Positions 8,297-17,870 of a DNA stretch of 34,640 bases are shown piece after piece. This DNA comes from Bacteroidota bacterium (GTDB taxonomy: Bacteria > Bacteroidota > Bacteroidia > CAILMK01). The notes beneath the pieces were generated by a model, which saw only the letters and a list, made by a program, of their open reading frames with translations, did no database searches and was not told where the DNA came from. The stretch is from NCBI GenBank assembly GCA_013288555.1, contig JABDBQ010000024.1, positions 4,234 through 38,873 of the forward strand, written 5' to 3'. Position 1 is the first letter of the stretch. Every line of letters begins with the position of its first letter. A program made the position numbers and the translations under genes.

Positions 8297-8331
8297 GTAA
8301 TGAGAAGTAATTGGTGAGAAGTAAGAAGTAA
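8297..8331. repeat. Tandem heptamer tract, GAAGTAA-type, 5 units
   Basis: The units are GTAATGA, GAAGTAA, TTGGTGA, GAAGTAA and GAAGTAA, 35 bp in all. The tract begins one base upstream of the ABC ATPase start codon, so it would form most of the mRNA leader. Any change in unit number would change leader length in 7-nt steps. Confidence 0.8.
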
Positions 8332-8350
8332 AGCTTTTTTTGGTTCGGAG

Positions 8351-8358
8351 CAAAAATA
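8351..8358 (-). promoter_or_regulatory. -7 promoter box for the ABC-2 exporter operon
   Basis: The minus strand reads TATTTTTG, an exact TAnnTTTG. It is 55 nt upstream of the ATPase start and upstream of the heptamer tract. Confidence 0.55.
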
Positions 8359-8382
8359 GAGAAATTTGGCAATTTGAGAATA

Positions 8383-8430
8383 AGATAATGCGCCAATGCA
8401 ATAATGTGTTAATGAGATAATTTGAAAATT
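8383..8430. repeat. Tandem octamer tract, NNNNAATG-type
   Basis: The units are AGATAATG, CGCCAATG, CAATAATG and TGTTAATG, followed by AGATAATT and TGAAAATT. The period is 8 bp, with the last four bases nearly fixed and the first four variable. Confidence 0.65.
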
Positions 8431-8459
8431 AAAATGCAAATGTTGAAAGAAGCACCATT

Positions 8460-8515
8460 CCCCTCCTTTAGCAAGGAGGGGTGGCCATAGGCCAGCTTGT
8501 CCCGAGAACTCGGGA
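8460..8515. repeat. Cluster of three hairpins
   Basis: Three perfect stems lie back to back. CCCCTCCTT/AAGGAGGGG (8460-8481) has a TAGC loop. TGGCC/GGCCA is at 8482-8494. TCCCGAG/CTCGGGA (8500-8515) has an AA loop. The 19-nt string GCTTGTCCCGAGAACTCGG at 8495-8513 recurs exactly at 8875-8893, so this is dispersed-repeat material rather than a single terminator. Confidence 0.8.
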
Positions 8516-8705
8516 GGGTGGTTCGGTGGAACAGTTCCAGTTTTATTAATTGCTCACCTCCCAAAAAAAGCCGGCGGGTTAACATATTTTGAATCTCATT
8601 TTCATTCATATCTTTGATTTTAAAAACTTTAACCTGATATCCGGGATTACATTTCGCCAAAATGTAATCTCTACCTCTTTATTTTTCAAAAACCCCCTTT
8701 TTAAC

Positions 8706-8865
8706 CATTCTGGCCTCCCGAATAAGTCGGGACACGTGTTTTCCCTGTTATAACAGGGAATTTATTTTTCATTTTATAACTGATTGATTTTAAAATTAAT
8801 ACACGTAACTCCTTGACGAATAACAGGCGATAACAGTCCCGAGCACTCGGGATCAGGCCAGAATG
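8706..8865. repeat. Inverted pair enclosing a 20-bp palindrome
   Basis: CATTCTGGCC followed by a TCCCGA/TCGGGAC hairpin at 8706-8733 is mirrored at 8836-8865, with a 3-nt insertion and a changed loop. Between them, at 8741-8760, is the perfect palindrome TTCCCTGTTATAACAGGGAA. The arrangement resembles a small non-coding mobile or REP-type element. No transposase gene is nearby. Confidence 0.65.
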
Positions 8866-8874
8866 CCAAAAAAT

Positions 8875-8893
8875 GCTTGTCCCGAGAACTCGG
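8875..8893 (+). repeat. Exact 19-nt copy of the 8495-8513 repeat
   Basis: GCTTGTCCCGAGAACTCGG matches 8495-8513 base for base. Here the hairpin is incomplete because the final GGA of the right arm is replaced by TGG. Confidence 0.8.
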
Positions 8894-8985
8894 TGGCTGG
8901 TTTATCTTTTTCATTTTTTTTCTGAATCGGATTCTCATGATTTTAGAATTTGCAGGATTGTTGAATGGTTTTCTCGAGCCTGCCA

Positions 8986-9006
8986 ATTCGTAATTCATAA
9001 TTCGTA
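8986..9006. repeat. Tandem heptamer tract, ATTCGTA-type, 3 units
   Basis: The units are ATTCGTA, ATTCATA and ATTCGTA. This is the shortest of the heptamer tracts, and unlike the others it is not next to a gene. Confidence 0.6.
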
Positions 9007-9150
9007 ATAAGGTTTTATGTACATATATAGTGAGATGCCAAACTGGGTGGGCACTATAAAAAAATATTTTTTAACTTGAATTATTTCAATGCGTTACAAG
9101 CAAAAATATTTTTCAAAATGTTTCACTTTTTTAGAATGTTCAGAAAAATG

Positions 9151-9320
9151 GCTCCAGGGGAGCCTACTGTTTGTAGAAATAAAATTACAAATGATTTTTA
9201 GCTCCAGCGGAGCGACCTGTTAAAACAGCAAATCACATAACTGCACAAAAACGGGCCGCTCCGCCGGAGCTTGTTAGAAATTACCCTTGTATTTCTACAA
9301 ACAGGTTGCTCCGCTGGAGC
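9151..9320. repeat. REPIN-like doublet of GCTCCAGCGGAGC repeats
   Basis: The 30-nt unit at 9151-9180 (plus) and its inverted partner at 9291-9320 (minus) agree at 26 of 30 positions: GCTCCAGNGGAGC, three variable bases, then CTGTTTGTAGAAAT. Each head is itself a small hairpin. Two partial heads lie between them, at 9201-9220 (plus, with GACCTGT) and 9258-9270. The whole can fold into one long arm of about 170 nt. This is the organisation of REP doublets (REPINs); no RAYT-type transposase gene is in the window. It lies 80 nt upstream of the giant gene's promoter. Confidence 0.75.
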
Positions 9321-9398
9321 ATATGCTGAAACACGATATTACGCATGATGAATATTTTCTTTTGCCCAAAGGAATTTCAATCGCACAAGGTTAATTAT

Positions 9399-9406
9399 TA
9401 TATTTG
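9399..9406 (+). promoter_or_regulatory. Promoter of the giant secreted-protein gene
   Basis: TATATTTG is an exact TAnnTTTG, 19 nt upstream of the ATG at 9426. A TTTC at 9375-9378, 20 nt further upstream, is a fair -33 element. Confidence 0.6.
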
Positions 9407-9425
9407 TTCTAAATCACTCTAACCC

Positions 9426-12400
9426 ATGAAAAAACTTCTCCTCTGTTGCCTGACCTTTTTGGCGATATTTAATGCTAATGGACAGTTGTCAGGTACGTAT
9501 ACAATTGATCCATTGCAAAAAGTATCAAAAACTAATTACCAATCCATCAACAATGCCTTGAATGACCTTGAAAACGGACACGGTATTTCAGGGCCTGTTA
9601 TATTCAAAATTGCGAATGGAAATTATCAACAATCTTTTTATTTAAATAAAATAAATGGAGTTTCTGCCAAAAACACAATCAGTTTTACTTCAATGTCAAA
9701 TGACAGCAGCAAAGTAAATATACAAAACTCAAATGGATATGAAGTAATAACATTGGATGGGGCCAGATACATTAGCTTTAAAAACATAACCTTTTCATCT
9801 TCAGACAATAGCTATAATTCGTCTATTATGCTTATGGAAAATGGGGCCAGTAATATTTCTTTTAAGGGTTGTTGTTTTTCAGGCAGCAGCGGAAGATATG
9901 TTAACAATATAGTTTTGACAACCAATACCGATTCAGATATTGTTTTTGACAACAACTCCTGGACGGATTTTTCAAACGGGATTTACAGTAATAGTAACAA
10001 TGGCAATACGGGTCTATATACAGTCACTTTAAAGAACAACATCTTTGACAGCGTCACAGGTGGAACCAGCATATCACTGAATTCAGCTTTCAACGTAACC
10101 ATCTCAAATAACAGGATTCATGCACCATTACCAAATACTAGCGGGATGCGTCTTTTTTATTGCACAGGAGACGTTTCCATAACAAAGAATATGGTAAATG
10201 CCGGAGTTGGCATGGTGATAGATGGTTCATCAACATCCAGATTAAATCATGGGGATATTTCTGATAATATGGTTATCGGCATTGGTTTCGGGTTGGAGAT
10301 CATTGGGGTCAGGAATATCGATGTGTATTATAATACTTTCACCATATACGACCCAACGAAGTTATCAAATGCATCCTGTGCATTGACCGTTGAGGCTGAC
10401 AGCGTTTACATTGAGGATAATAACATTGCGAATTTTGGAACAGGATTTGGAATATTATCCAGTTCATCGGATACAGGGATATCATCAAACCATAATAATA
10501 TTTATAGCGCCAGCGGTGTAATAGGATCCTGGAACGGGTCAAATAAAAAGACAGTGGCAGATTGGACAAAAGCGTCCGGTCTTGATTCCAATTCCATATC
10601 GGTAAATCCTGATTTCCAAAATGCAACCGATGATCATGCCCATAATCCATTCCTGAAAGCCGGGATTCCGATTTCAGGATATACGACTGATATCGACAAC
10701 ATTGTCAGGAATACAAAAAAGCCGGTTATTGGCGCCAATGAATTTACCGTTTACAGGACTGATGCAGGTATGAATACGATTGACAGCGTTGGGAATTCTT
10801 ATTGCAAAGGCGCCACGGTTACTGTTTATGGGAAAATCGCTGATTATGGTACAGATACTTTAACGGCTTCAACTATTGGATGGAGTATAAGTGGAATAAG
10901 CCAAACCGGATTTAACTGGACTGGCAAACTTGGACCTGGAGAAACCATGACCATAAAGTTAGGAGCGGTAACCTTAGATAGAACTGGATATATTAAATGC
11001 TGGACAAACAAGTTCAATACGGTATCGGATTCAAACCATGCCAATGATACGGTGAGCAGGTATGTACAGGTAAAAATGGCTGGAACCTATACTATGGGCG
11101 GTTCAGGGGCCGATTTTTCCGGCTTTAATGATGCCGCTAAAGAACTGGAGCGAAGCGGAATTTGTGGTAGTGTTGTAATAAATGTGAATAATGGGACTTA
11201 CAATGAGCAGGTTATGTTCTCTTTTATCAAGGGCGAGAGTTCAATAAATACCATTACTTTTCAAAGTACGAACGAAGATAGCACGAAGGCAGTTCTTCAA
11301 TATCCGTCGACAAATGACAATTATGTGCCCAACTATCTTATTGAGCTCTATCAGGCTAAATATTATAATTTTAAACAACTCGGATTTGTCCGCACTGGGG
11401 AAGATAGCAATGCTGCAGTACTGGTTGTAACAACAGGATGCGATAGTAACAATTTTACAGGGAACAGATTTGTAAGCAATCATGCACACCCTGTGAATTT
11501 GCAATATACCTACAGAAATACGACTGTGGATTTACAGACTTCAAACCATAATAATTTGCAAAGGAATTTGATTCGTAATGGCTCACTAGGAATCTATACC
11601 TTTTTCCCAAACCAGGCGTCAACGGTGTACCAGGAAAATAAATTTTCAGGCAATACAATAGACAGTTCATATTATTCAGGTTTTCATGGATATGGCCATA
11701 GTGTAATGTTCAACAATAACGATGTCATTAATATTCTTGATTCAGGGGCGAGTGGAATCTATCTTTCCGGGGACAGTATCGTTATTAAAAACAACAAGGT
11801 GTTTCTTCCAAACGGTGGCTATGGCATATATTTTGGTTTTGGAATGGACCCTGTAAGTAATGCATTGATATTTAACAATTTAGTGTCGGTTATCGGAAAC
11901 CTCCGTATCCATGGTTCATATGGCATTTATTGCACTGTACCATTAACCTCTTATGCAAATATTAATAATAATAATATTTACATTACAGGGAATGACACCC
12001 TATCAAGCGGATTAGGTTTTTTTGGCGGTTATGATTATTACGCATCAAATTCTTCCGCATCAGACAATAACAATATTATCATAAACAATGCTGGTGGTTA
12101 TGTAATTAATCTTTGGGCAAACCTTGACCTTATTGGCAATAATAATGATGAGTTTACAAACGGGAAATATTTCGGATCCTTTCCACACTTTTTTAGCTCT
12201 GCCAAATATAATACATTGAAGGACTGGATACAGGCATCAAAATCCGACTCCAACTCCATAAGCCTCGTCCCCTGGTATAAATCCCTGACTGATCTTCATG
12301 CTCAAAACCCATTGCTTGCCGGTGCTGGAAAGCCTTTGGCCTTTGTAACCAGCGATATTGACGGGAAACCAAGAAACACCAAACCGACAATAGGCGCAAA

Positions 12401-15400
12401 TGAAATAAACCCTATGGCAAATGATGCGGGAGTGAGTGCGCTGGTCAATCCATCCATTAATTTTTGCGCCGGCAATAATGATTTTGTGGTGAGCCTCCGT
12501 AACTATGGCTCAAATACAATTTTGACTGATAGTATCGTGTGGCAATTGGATGGTAAAAAACAAAAACCGTATGCTTTTTCAGGTAAAATAGTTCCCGGCG
12601 ACAGTTCTATTGTTGATATTGGGAATGGACTTTTACCCGGAAGCACCTTAAATGACTGGTTTGCATCGAAATACCCTAATGCCAGCAATGACCTGAACCA
12701 TTATAATGATACAGCCAGCTTTCGGTTTCACGCGTCCATGCACGGGGTTTATACAATTGGAGGTTCCAGCCCTGATTTTATATCGGTTACCGAAGCCATA
12801 AATACACTCGTAACCTCAAAAATGTGCGCCCCGGTTATATTCAATATCAGAAACGGAACGTACAATGAGCAGGTTTCCATGCCCGCCATTACAGGATCTT
12901 CTAAAATCAATACTATTACTTTTGAGGCTGAAACAGGAGACAGTACAAAAGTCATTTTGACCTATCCTTCATCTTCAAAAAAAACGGATTCCAATTATGT
13001 AATACAGCTTGACAGCGCAACAAATACCATCTTCAAACATATTAGTATTGTAAGAACGGGCACAAATGCCAATGCGGCGGTTATAGACCTTATTCATAAC
13101 CCGGCGAATAATATTTTTACCGGATGCCGCATTATCGGAACCAGGTCCCAGGTATATACTACTGATACGGCAGCCCTGGTTGTGACCAATCATGGGCATG
13201 GCTCGCAGGATGTATTTAAAAACAATCTCTTTAAATACGGGAGTTATTGTTATTATTACACTGACTGGCAATCTATAATAAATGGACCAAATAAGACCGG
13301 TACGGATAGTTTTATTCATAATATAATTGATAGCTGTCTAAATGGTATTGTTGGAGTTGACGATATATTTTATCCTATAACTACAACTTATGCAGGTTAT
13401 AATGTGATAACCAATTTTGTATATGATGCATTAAAAGGATGTAAAGCCGTAGGAAACAGGATTTATTCTCCGCTAAATCTGACAGAAGCAATATCTATTT
13501 GCAAGCCCCTTATCAATAATATGATATCTACTTCCGCACCAACAGCATTACTGCATTGTGATTCTGTTTTTTATAACAATATCGTAATGTTTAACTCCAA
13601 TTTGCAATGTGTTGGTATAATAGCGCTCGACGAACAAAATTTGACGCAGCCAGCTATTGAAAACAATGTGATAACTTTTTTTGCAACACACCCATCCACA
13701 GCCGTTATTTACGCAAGAACCAATAGTGTTACTTTCAGCAAAAACAATGCTTATTCATATTATAATCAGATGGAAGTGCTGTATAACAATTTGAACAACG
13801 TATATACGTACGATGCATATAACAATGACCTTGATCCGGAGTTGATTTCAATTTCAAATCCTGAAGTTTCGAATTATGAACTGGCGCATGCCGGTGTACC
13901 GATTCCCGGAATTGATATCGATATCAATGGGCACCTAAGGGATCCGAAAACTCCGAGTATTGGTGCGAATGAAATCCCGGAAACTTATAATAATATTGCT
14001 GTAGTGAGTTTGCTGCCACAACAATGCGGCGATACCGCGTATACAATTAGTGTGATTGTACAAAACAGGGGAACTTCCAGGCAGTCAAATATCCCCATAT
14101 CGGCTGAGATCAGTAATGGAGATACTATCGTGAAGGTTTCAGATTTTATTGATAGTTTGAGGCCATTATCAGGGAATGATACATTTACATTTAAAACTCC
14201 GGTATCTTTATATAAGTCAGGCATATATAATGTTAAAATTTATACGGCTCTATCTAATGATGAAAATAAACTGGATGATACTTCTGTTACTTCGCTTATG
14301 ATTATTGGCAATGTGAAACCATCTAAAAAAAATACAACAATTTGCACCGCTGCCAGAGCAAGGCTTACATTGAATAATATCACGGATGATGATAGTATAA
14401 AATGGTATAGAAACGCCAATGATGCAGCGCCTTTGTCCACAAAGGATACATTTGTCACTGGGACAATAAGTAAAGACAGTACATTTTACGTATCTTATGC
14501 CAGTCCTCAGTCATTTCACATGCCTTGGAATGATTCAGGTGACTATAAGACAGCCTATTCATCCGGCAAATTTTTAGTCTTAATGCAGGTTTATAAAAGC
14601 TGCATATTAGATTCAGTCACTGTTTACCCACAACATTCAGGCTCTTTGCGTTTTTCAGTGGGTTATGGCAACATACATACATCTTTTGCTAATTCCGGTA
14701 CATATGTATATAATAAATTTTATGCTGTCAATGTTAAAGTCAATTCACCATACCAGGCAGTAAGGGTTCCATTAAAAATACCTCTTAACTATAATGGTTA
14801 TAATGAACTGGCCCTAGTAGTTGACAGCATGAGCACGGGAAATCTTTTGTTTCGAGAGGCTACCATTCCCCAATATTTAAATCATCCTGTGGAAATGCCA
14901 GGGGTATTAACTGTTAATGCGGACAGTTCTGATTTTGGTTATGCTAATTGCAATATTCCTTTATGGCCTTGCCTATTCGATTGGGCCATATCCACCTCAT
15001 GTGAAGGTAATAAATTCCCGTATAAGGTTCATGTCGGGGGCAAGCCCGGCTTTTCATTGGATAAAGACCCTGCCTCACAAGCAGTATACCACAGCGGAAC
15101 ATTAAATGATCCTGATATTATCAGTCTAAAAAGTTCTGATGTATACCGTTTGTACGCCTCTTATCCTGACGCTGATTATGGAAAAACCTGGTCAGTGCAA
15201 TCACAATCATTTGAATCAATTGGAGGGGCAACATCAACAGATACAAAGTTTGTATTGCCTTCATCTAAAGGAGTCGGGCAGTTTATTTTTAGCCCTGTTA
15301 ATTTTATACAGAGTGACAGTATTTATAAATTAACCATGTCTATAGTTACAACCGGGGCATGTGATTCAACAGTGACCCGCTATATCAGGGTTATTCCTTC

Positions 15401-17153
15401 AACCGTACCTAAATTTTATGCCCAGAATGAATGCGTTGGTCACCCTGTTTATTTTTCTGATTCAACTGCAGATAGCGGTGCTGTGGCTTATTCCTGGGAT
15501 TTTGGTGATTCTATAGGTTCATCGCAAAAAAGCCCAACGCATATTTATAAAAAATCAGGTATATATACTGCTGTTTTAACTGTTACAAATTCCTTCGGCC
15601 AAAATGATACTGTGTCGCATAAAATAGATATTTATCAAGTGCCTCAGCCAGTATTTACTGCTGATACCATTGTTTGTGTTGGTTATCCGGCAAAATTCAA
15701 TAACAATTCAACACATACGCCTGGCGATTCGTCTTTGTGGCATTGGGGCGATGGTAGTAAGGGAGATACAGGTAAATCAATCAGCCATATCTATAATAAA
15801 GCCGGCATTTATACCGCAACATTGTTCATCAAAAATGCCAAAGGTTGCATAGATTCGGCATCAAAAAAAATAAGAATTTTGTCGCGTCCAAATGTCAGTT
15901 TCAAAGTAACTGAAGTTTGCCCGGGCGATAGTACACCATTTGCATATACAGGCGTTGACTCAGGAAGTACTTTTTTATGGTCTTTCGGTGATAAGGAAAC
16001 TTCGGGTTTGAAAAATCCGAATCATTTATATCCTGGTATCGGGGCTTATAATGCCAGCCTAAAGCTGACAAATATCTCAGGCTGTGCGGATTCTGCCAGC
16101 CAAAAATTAATCATTTCTCCATGCGTTTGGCCGGGTGATGCCAATGATGACAAAAAGGTGGATATGAACGACTTCCTGGCAATTGGTGTAGCATTTGGAA
16201 CCAAAGGACATCCACGCCCTTCAGCCAGTATTTCATGGACGGGGCAGCCTTCACCGGATTGGGATTCCGTTTTTTCAAGTGGTGTGAATTATAAACATGC
16301 AGATTGCAATGGCGACAGCATTGTAAATTATTCTGATACGGTTGCGATCTCAAAAAATTATGGAAAAACACATCCAAAATCCAATGTGCTTAACCAGGGC
16401 AGTATTACTGACCCGCCATTCCTTATTAAATCCACAACAGATACCATATATGCTGGCGATACATTGAAAGCTGTTTTTTCATCCGGAAGCGCCACTAATA
16501 AAGTTCAGAATATTTATGGATTGCTGTTTTCTTTGGGTCTGAATCCTTTAATTTTTGATCTGAATAATGCATCGATAGAAATTGATCCATCCTTTTTAGG
16601 CACAAGGAATATTGACCTCATGGGAATGAAAATAAATGATATTTCAACCGGATTGCTCGATGTCGGATTTACCAGGACCAGTCACACAAATGCCTCAGGA
16701 TTTGGTAGTTTCGCCACATTATATGTACCCGTAAAATCGATGTTGCCTCAGAAAAAATCCAAAGCAGCAATTGGAATTTATAACAATGTCCAGATATCCT
16801 ATAGAGGTAAAAATGTGCCTTTTTATTTTAGTTCGGATTCTTTCGTTGTACTACAGAATAAATCAGGAATTGAGAATATCATTCCGGATCAACTTTCAGA
16901 CCTTAATATATTTCCGAATCCATTTCAAAATTCAACAGAGATTCAATACAGTATCTCAAGAATTTCAAGAGTGCAGATCGGACTTTATGATATGACTGGT
17001 AAACAGATTGCCATTATCAGCAATGAAACACAGATTCCCGGCACTTACCGGTCAGAAATTAATGCTGTAAAATATCATCTGATAACAGGTATTTATCAAT
17101 TGAGATTTATGACAGATGATGGCTATGTGAGCAGGCATATTGTGAAATTGTAA
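9426..17153 (+). CDS. Giant T9SS-secreted beta-helix/PKD/dockerin-like protein (2575 aa)
   Basis: A signal peptide (MKKLLLCCLTFLAIFNANG) precedes three related modules starting near residues 24, 553 and 1106. Each opens with G-x-Y-T-(I/M)-x-(P/G) and a VIFxIxNGxY strand. Each continues as a right-handed parallel beta-helix rich in NN/SN turns, ends with IGANE, and is followed by a CARDB-like domain (DAGM, DAGV, NNIAVVSL). After an Ig-like stretch (about 1630-1700) come three PKD domains (about 1994-2070, 2073-2155, 2156-2234, with SWDFGD, HWGDG and WSFGD). A dockerin-like pair of Ca-binding loops follows (GDANDDKKVDMND and ADCNGDSIVNYSD, about 2235-2320). A T9SS sorting domain ends the protein (FPNPF, about 2490-2575). 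It should be exported through the outer membrane. A role in adhesion or glycan contact is inference; no catalytic site is evident. Confidence 0.93.
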   Translation: MKKLLLCCLTFLAIFNANGQLSGTYTIDPLQKVSKTNYQSINNALNDLENGHGISGPVIFKIANGNYQQSFYLNKINGVSAKNTISFTSMSNDSSKVNIQNSNGYEVITLDGARYISFKNITFSSSDNSYNSSIMLMENGASNISFKGCCFSGSSGRYVNNIVLTTNTDSDIVFDNNSWTDFSNGIYSNSNNGNTGLYTVTLKNNIFDSVTGGTSISLNSAFNVTISNNRIHAPLPNTSGMRLFYCTGDVSITKNMVNAGVGMVIDGSSTSRLNHGDISDNMVIGIGFGLEIIGVRNIDVYYNTFTIYDPTKLSNASCALTVEADSVYIEDNNIANFGTGFGILSSSSDTGISSNHNNIYSASGVIGSWNGSNKKTVADWTKASGLDSNSISVNPDFQNATDDHAHNPFLKAGIPISGYTTDIDNIVRNTKKPVIGANEFTVYRTDAGMNTIDSVGNSYCKGATVTVYGKIADYGTDTLTASTIGWSISGISQTGFNWTGKLGPGETMTIKLGAVTLDRTGYIKCWTNKFNTVSDSNHANDTVSRYVQVKMAGTYTMGGSGADFSGFNDAAKELERSGICGSVVINVNNGTYNEQVMFSFIKGESSINTITFQSTNEDSTKAVLQYPSTNDNYVPNYLIELYQAKYYNFKQLGFVRTGEDSNAAVLVVTTGCDSNNFTGNRFVSNHAHPVNLQYTYRNTTVDLQTSNHNNLQRNLIRNGSLGIYTFFPNQASTVYQENKFSGNTIDSSYYSGFHGYGHSVMFNNNDVINILDSGASGIYLSGDSIVIKNNKVFLPNGGYGIYFGFGMDPVSNALIFNNLVSVIGNLRIHGSYGIYCTVPLTSYANINNNNIYITGNDTLSSGLGFFGGYDYYASNSSASDNNNIIINNAGGYVINLWANLDLIGNNNDEFTNGKYFGSFPHFFSSAKYNTLKDWIQASKSDSNSISLVPWYKSLTDLHAQNPLLAGAGKPLAFVTSDIDGKPRNTKPTIGANEINPMANDAGVSALVNPSINFCAGNNDFVVSLRNYGSNTILTDSIVWQLDGKKQKPYAFSGKIVPGDSSIVDIGNGLLPGSTLNDWFASKYPNASNDLNHYNDTASFRFHASMHGVYTIGGSSPDFISVTEAINTLVTSKMCAPVIFNIRNGTYNEQVSMPAITGSSKINTITFEAETGDSTKVILTYPSSSKKTDSNYVIQLDSATNTIFKHISIVRTGTNANAAVIDLIHNPANNIFTGCRIIGTRSQVYTTDTAALVVTNHGHGSQDVFKNNLFKYGSYCYYYTDWQSIINGPNKTGTDSFIHNIIDSCLNGIVGVDDIFYPITTTYAGYNVITNFVYDALKGCKAVGNRIYSPLNLTEAISICKPLINNMISTSAPTALLHCDSVFYNNIVMFNSNLQCVGIIALDEQNLTQPAIENNVITFFATHPSTAVIYARTNSVTFSKNNAYSYYNQMEVLYNNLNNVYTYDAYNNDLDPELISISNPEVSNYELAHAGVPIPGIDIDINGHLRDPKTPSIGANEIPETYNNIAVVSLLPQQCGDTAYTISVIVQNRGTSRQSNIPISAEISNGDTIVKVSDFIDSLRPLSGNDTFTFKTPVSLYKSGIYNVKIYTALSNDENKLDDTSVTSLMIIGNVKPSKKNTTICTAARARLTLNNITDDDSIKWYRNANDAAPLSTKDTFVTGTISKDSTFYVSYASPQSFHMPWNDSGDYKTAYSSGKFLVLMQVYKSCILDSVTVYPQHSGSLRFSVGYGNIHTSFANSGTYVYNKFYAVNVKVNSPYQAVRVPLKIPLNYNGYNELALVVDSMSTGNLLFREATIPQYLNHPVEMPGVLTVNADSSDFGYANCNIPLWPCLFDWAISTSCEGNKFPYKVHVGGKPGFSLDKDPASQAVYHSGTLNDPDIISLKSSDVYRLYASYPDADYGKTWSVQSQSFESIGGATSTDTKFVLPSSKGVGQFIFSPVNFIQSDSIYKLTMSIVTTGACDSTVTRYIRVIPSTVPKFYAQNECVGHPVYFSDSTADSGAVAYSWDFGDSIGSSQKSPTHIYKKSGIYTAVLTVTNSFGQNDTVSHKIDIYQVPQPVFTADTIVCVGYPAKFNNNSTHTPGDSSLWHWGDGSKGDTGKSISHIYNKAGIYTATLFIKNAKGCIDSASKKIRILSRPNVSFKVTEVCPGDSTPFAYTGVDSGSTFLWSFGDKETSGLKNPNHLYPGIGAYNASLKLTNISGCADSASQKLIISPCVWPGDANDDKKVDMNDFLAIGVAFGTKGHPRPSASISWTGQPSPDWDSVFSSGVNYKHADCNGDSIVNYSDTVAISKNYGKTHPKSNVLNQGSITDPPFLIKSTTDTIYAGDTLKAVFSSGSATNKVQNIYGLLFSLGLNPLIFDLNNASIEIDPSFLGTRNIDLMGMKINDISTGLLDVGFTRTSHTNASGFGSFATLYVPVKSMLPQKKSKAAIGIYNNVQISYRGKNVPFYFSSDSFVVLQNKSGIENIIPDQLSDLNIFPNPFQNSTEIQYSISRISRVQIGLYDMTGKQIAIISNETQIPGTYRSEINAVKYHLITGIYQLRFMTDDGYVSRHIVKL

Positions 17154-17240
17154 ATAATCATTTATATATAAAATCAACCCGGAAATCATGTCAGGCAAAT
17201 TCCGACTTGTTATTTATTTATCACCAAAGTAAAGGAATCA

Positions 17241-17870
17241 TTATCGCCTGGTATACACCTTATTAAGGGCGTCTGTACGTGATTGCACGTGTAGCTTTTG
17301 ATATATATTACGGATATGCGTACGCACTGTTTCTGTACTGATATACAGTATACCTGCAATTTCTTTATAACGATAACCTTTTGAAAGATGGTCCAGGATT
17401 TCCACTTCACGGGAGGTGAAATTGTCGGGGAGATTTAAAGCGCCTGGTTTAGAATTAAAAGATTGTATGACCTTTCTGGCAATCTGGGATGACATGGGAG
17501 ACCCTCCGGCATAAAGTTCTTTTATAGATTCAATGATTCTTGGTGAAGGGGTGTTTTTTAACAGATATCCGGTTGCCCCTGCGCATAGTGAATCGAATAT
17601 TTTATCGTCATCTTCAAAAACTGTAAACATGAGATATTGAGTATCAGGGCGTTTTGGCTTCATTTTCTTTACAGCATCTATGCCGCTGTTGCCCGGCAGG
17701 TGTATATCCATAACAACCACGTCTGCATTTATTGAATTGAAATCAGCCATGAACTTTTCTGCTGATGAAAAAGATCCTAAATATAGCATATCCTCATTAT
17801 TATCAATGAGTTTGACCAGTACTTCCCTCATTTCCTTATCATCTTCTACAATTGCAACGCCGATTTTCAT
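17241..17870 (-). CDS. NarL/LuxR-type response regulator
   Basis: The 209-residue protein has a receiver domain (1-120): acidic pocket Glu9/Asp10, phosphoacceptor Asp55 in VVVMDIHLPG, and the conserved Lys in LLKNTPSP. A LuxR-type helix-turn-helix follows (about 148-205: LTSREVEILDHLSKGYRYKEIA, then STETVRTHIRNIYQKL). It would be phosphorylated by the propeller-type kinase whose gene ends 69 nt upstream on the same strand, since HisKA_3 kinases normally pair with NarL-type regulators. The target genes are unknown. It converges with the giant secreted-protein gene, leaving 87 nt between the two stops. Confidence 0.95.
   Translation of the reverse strand: MKIGVAIVEDDKEMREVLVKLIDNNEDMLYLGSFSSAEKFMADFNSINADVVVMDIHLPGNSGIDAVKKMKPKRPDTQYLMFTVFEDDDKIFDSLCAGATGYLLKNTPSPRIIESIKELYAGGSPMSSQIARKVIQSFNSKPGALNLPDNFTSREVEILDHLSKGYRYKEIAGILYISTETVRTHIRNIYQKLHVQSRTDALNKVYTRR

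Larger units (their letters stand above)
8296..9425. other. 1.1-kb gene-free, repeat-rich intergenic region
   Basis: No open frame here has a recognisable domain. The region holds, in order: the exporter leader and promoter, an octamer tract, a hairpin cluster, an inverted pair enclosing a 20-bp palindrome, an ATTCGTA heptamer tract, and a REPIN-like inverted pair. The promoter of the giant secreted-protein gene is at the right end. The stretch 8520-8700 and the A/T-rich stretch 9010-9150 show nothing I can name. Confidence 0.8.

Noticed and set aside
8409-8660. 83-residue minus-strand frame in the repeat region
   Set aside because: It reads through the hairpin repeats; its PSSRDK peptide is the translation of a repeat that also appears in a second frame nearby. 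No domain, start signal or neighbour supports it.
8774-8998. 74-residue minus-strand frame in the repeat region
   Set aside because: It shares the repeat-encoded PSSRDK peptide and covers an inverted-repeat arm and a heptamer tract, so it is most likely not a gene.
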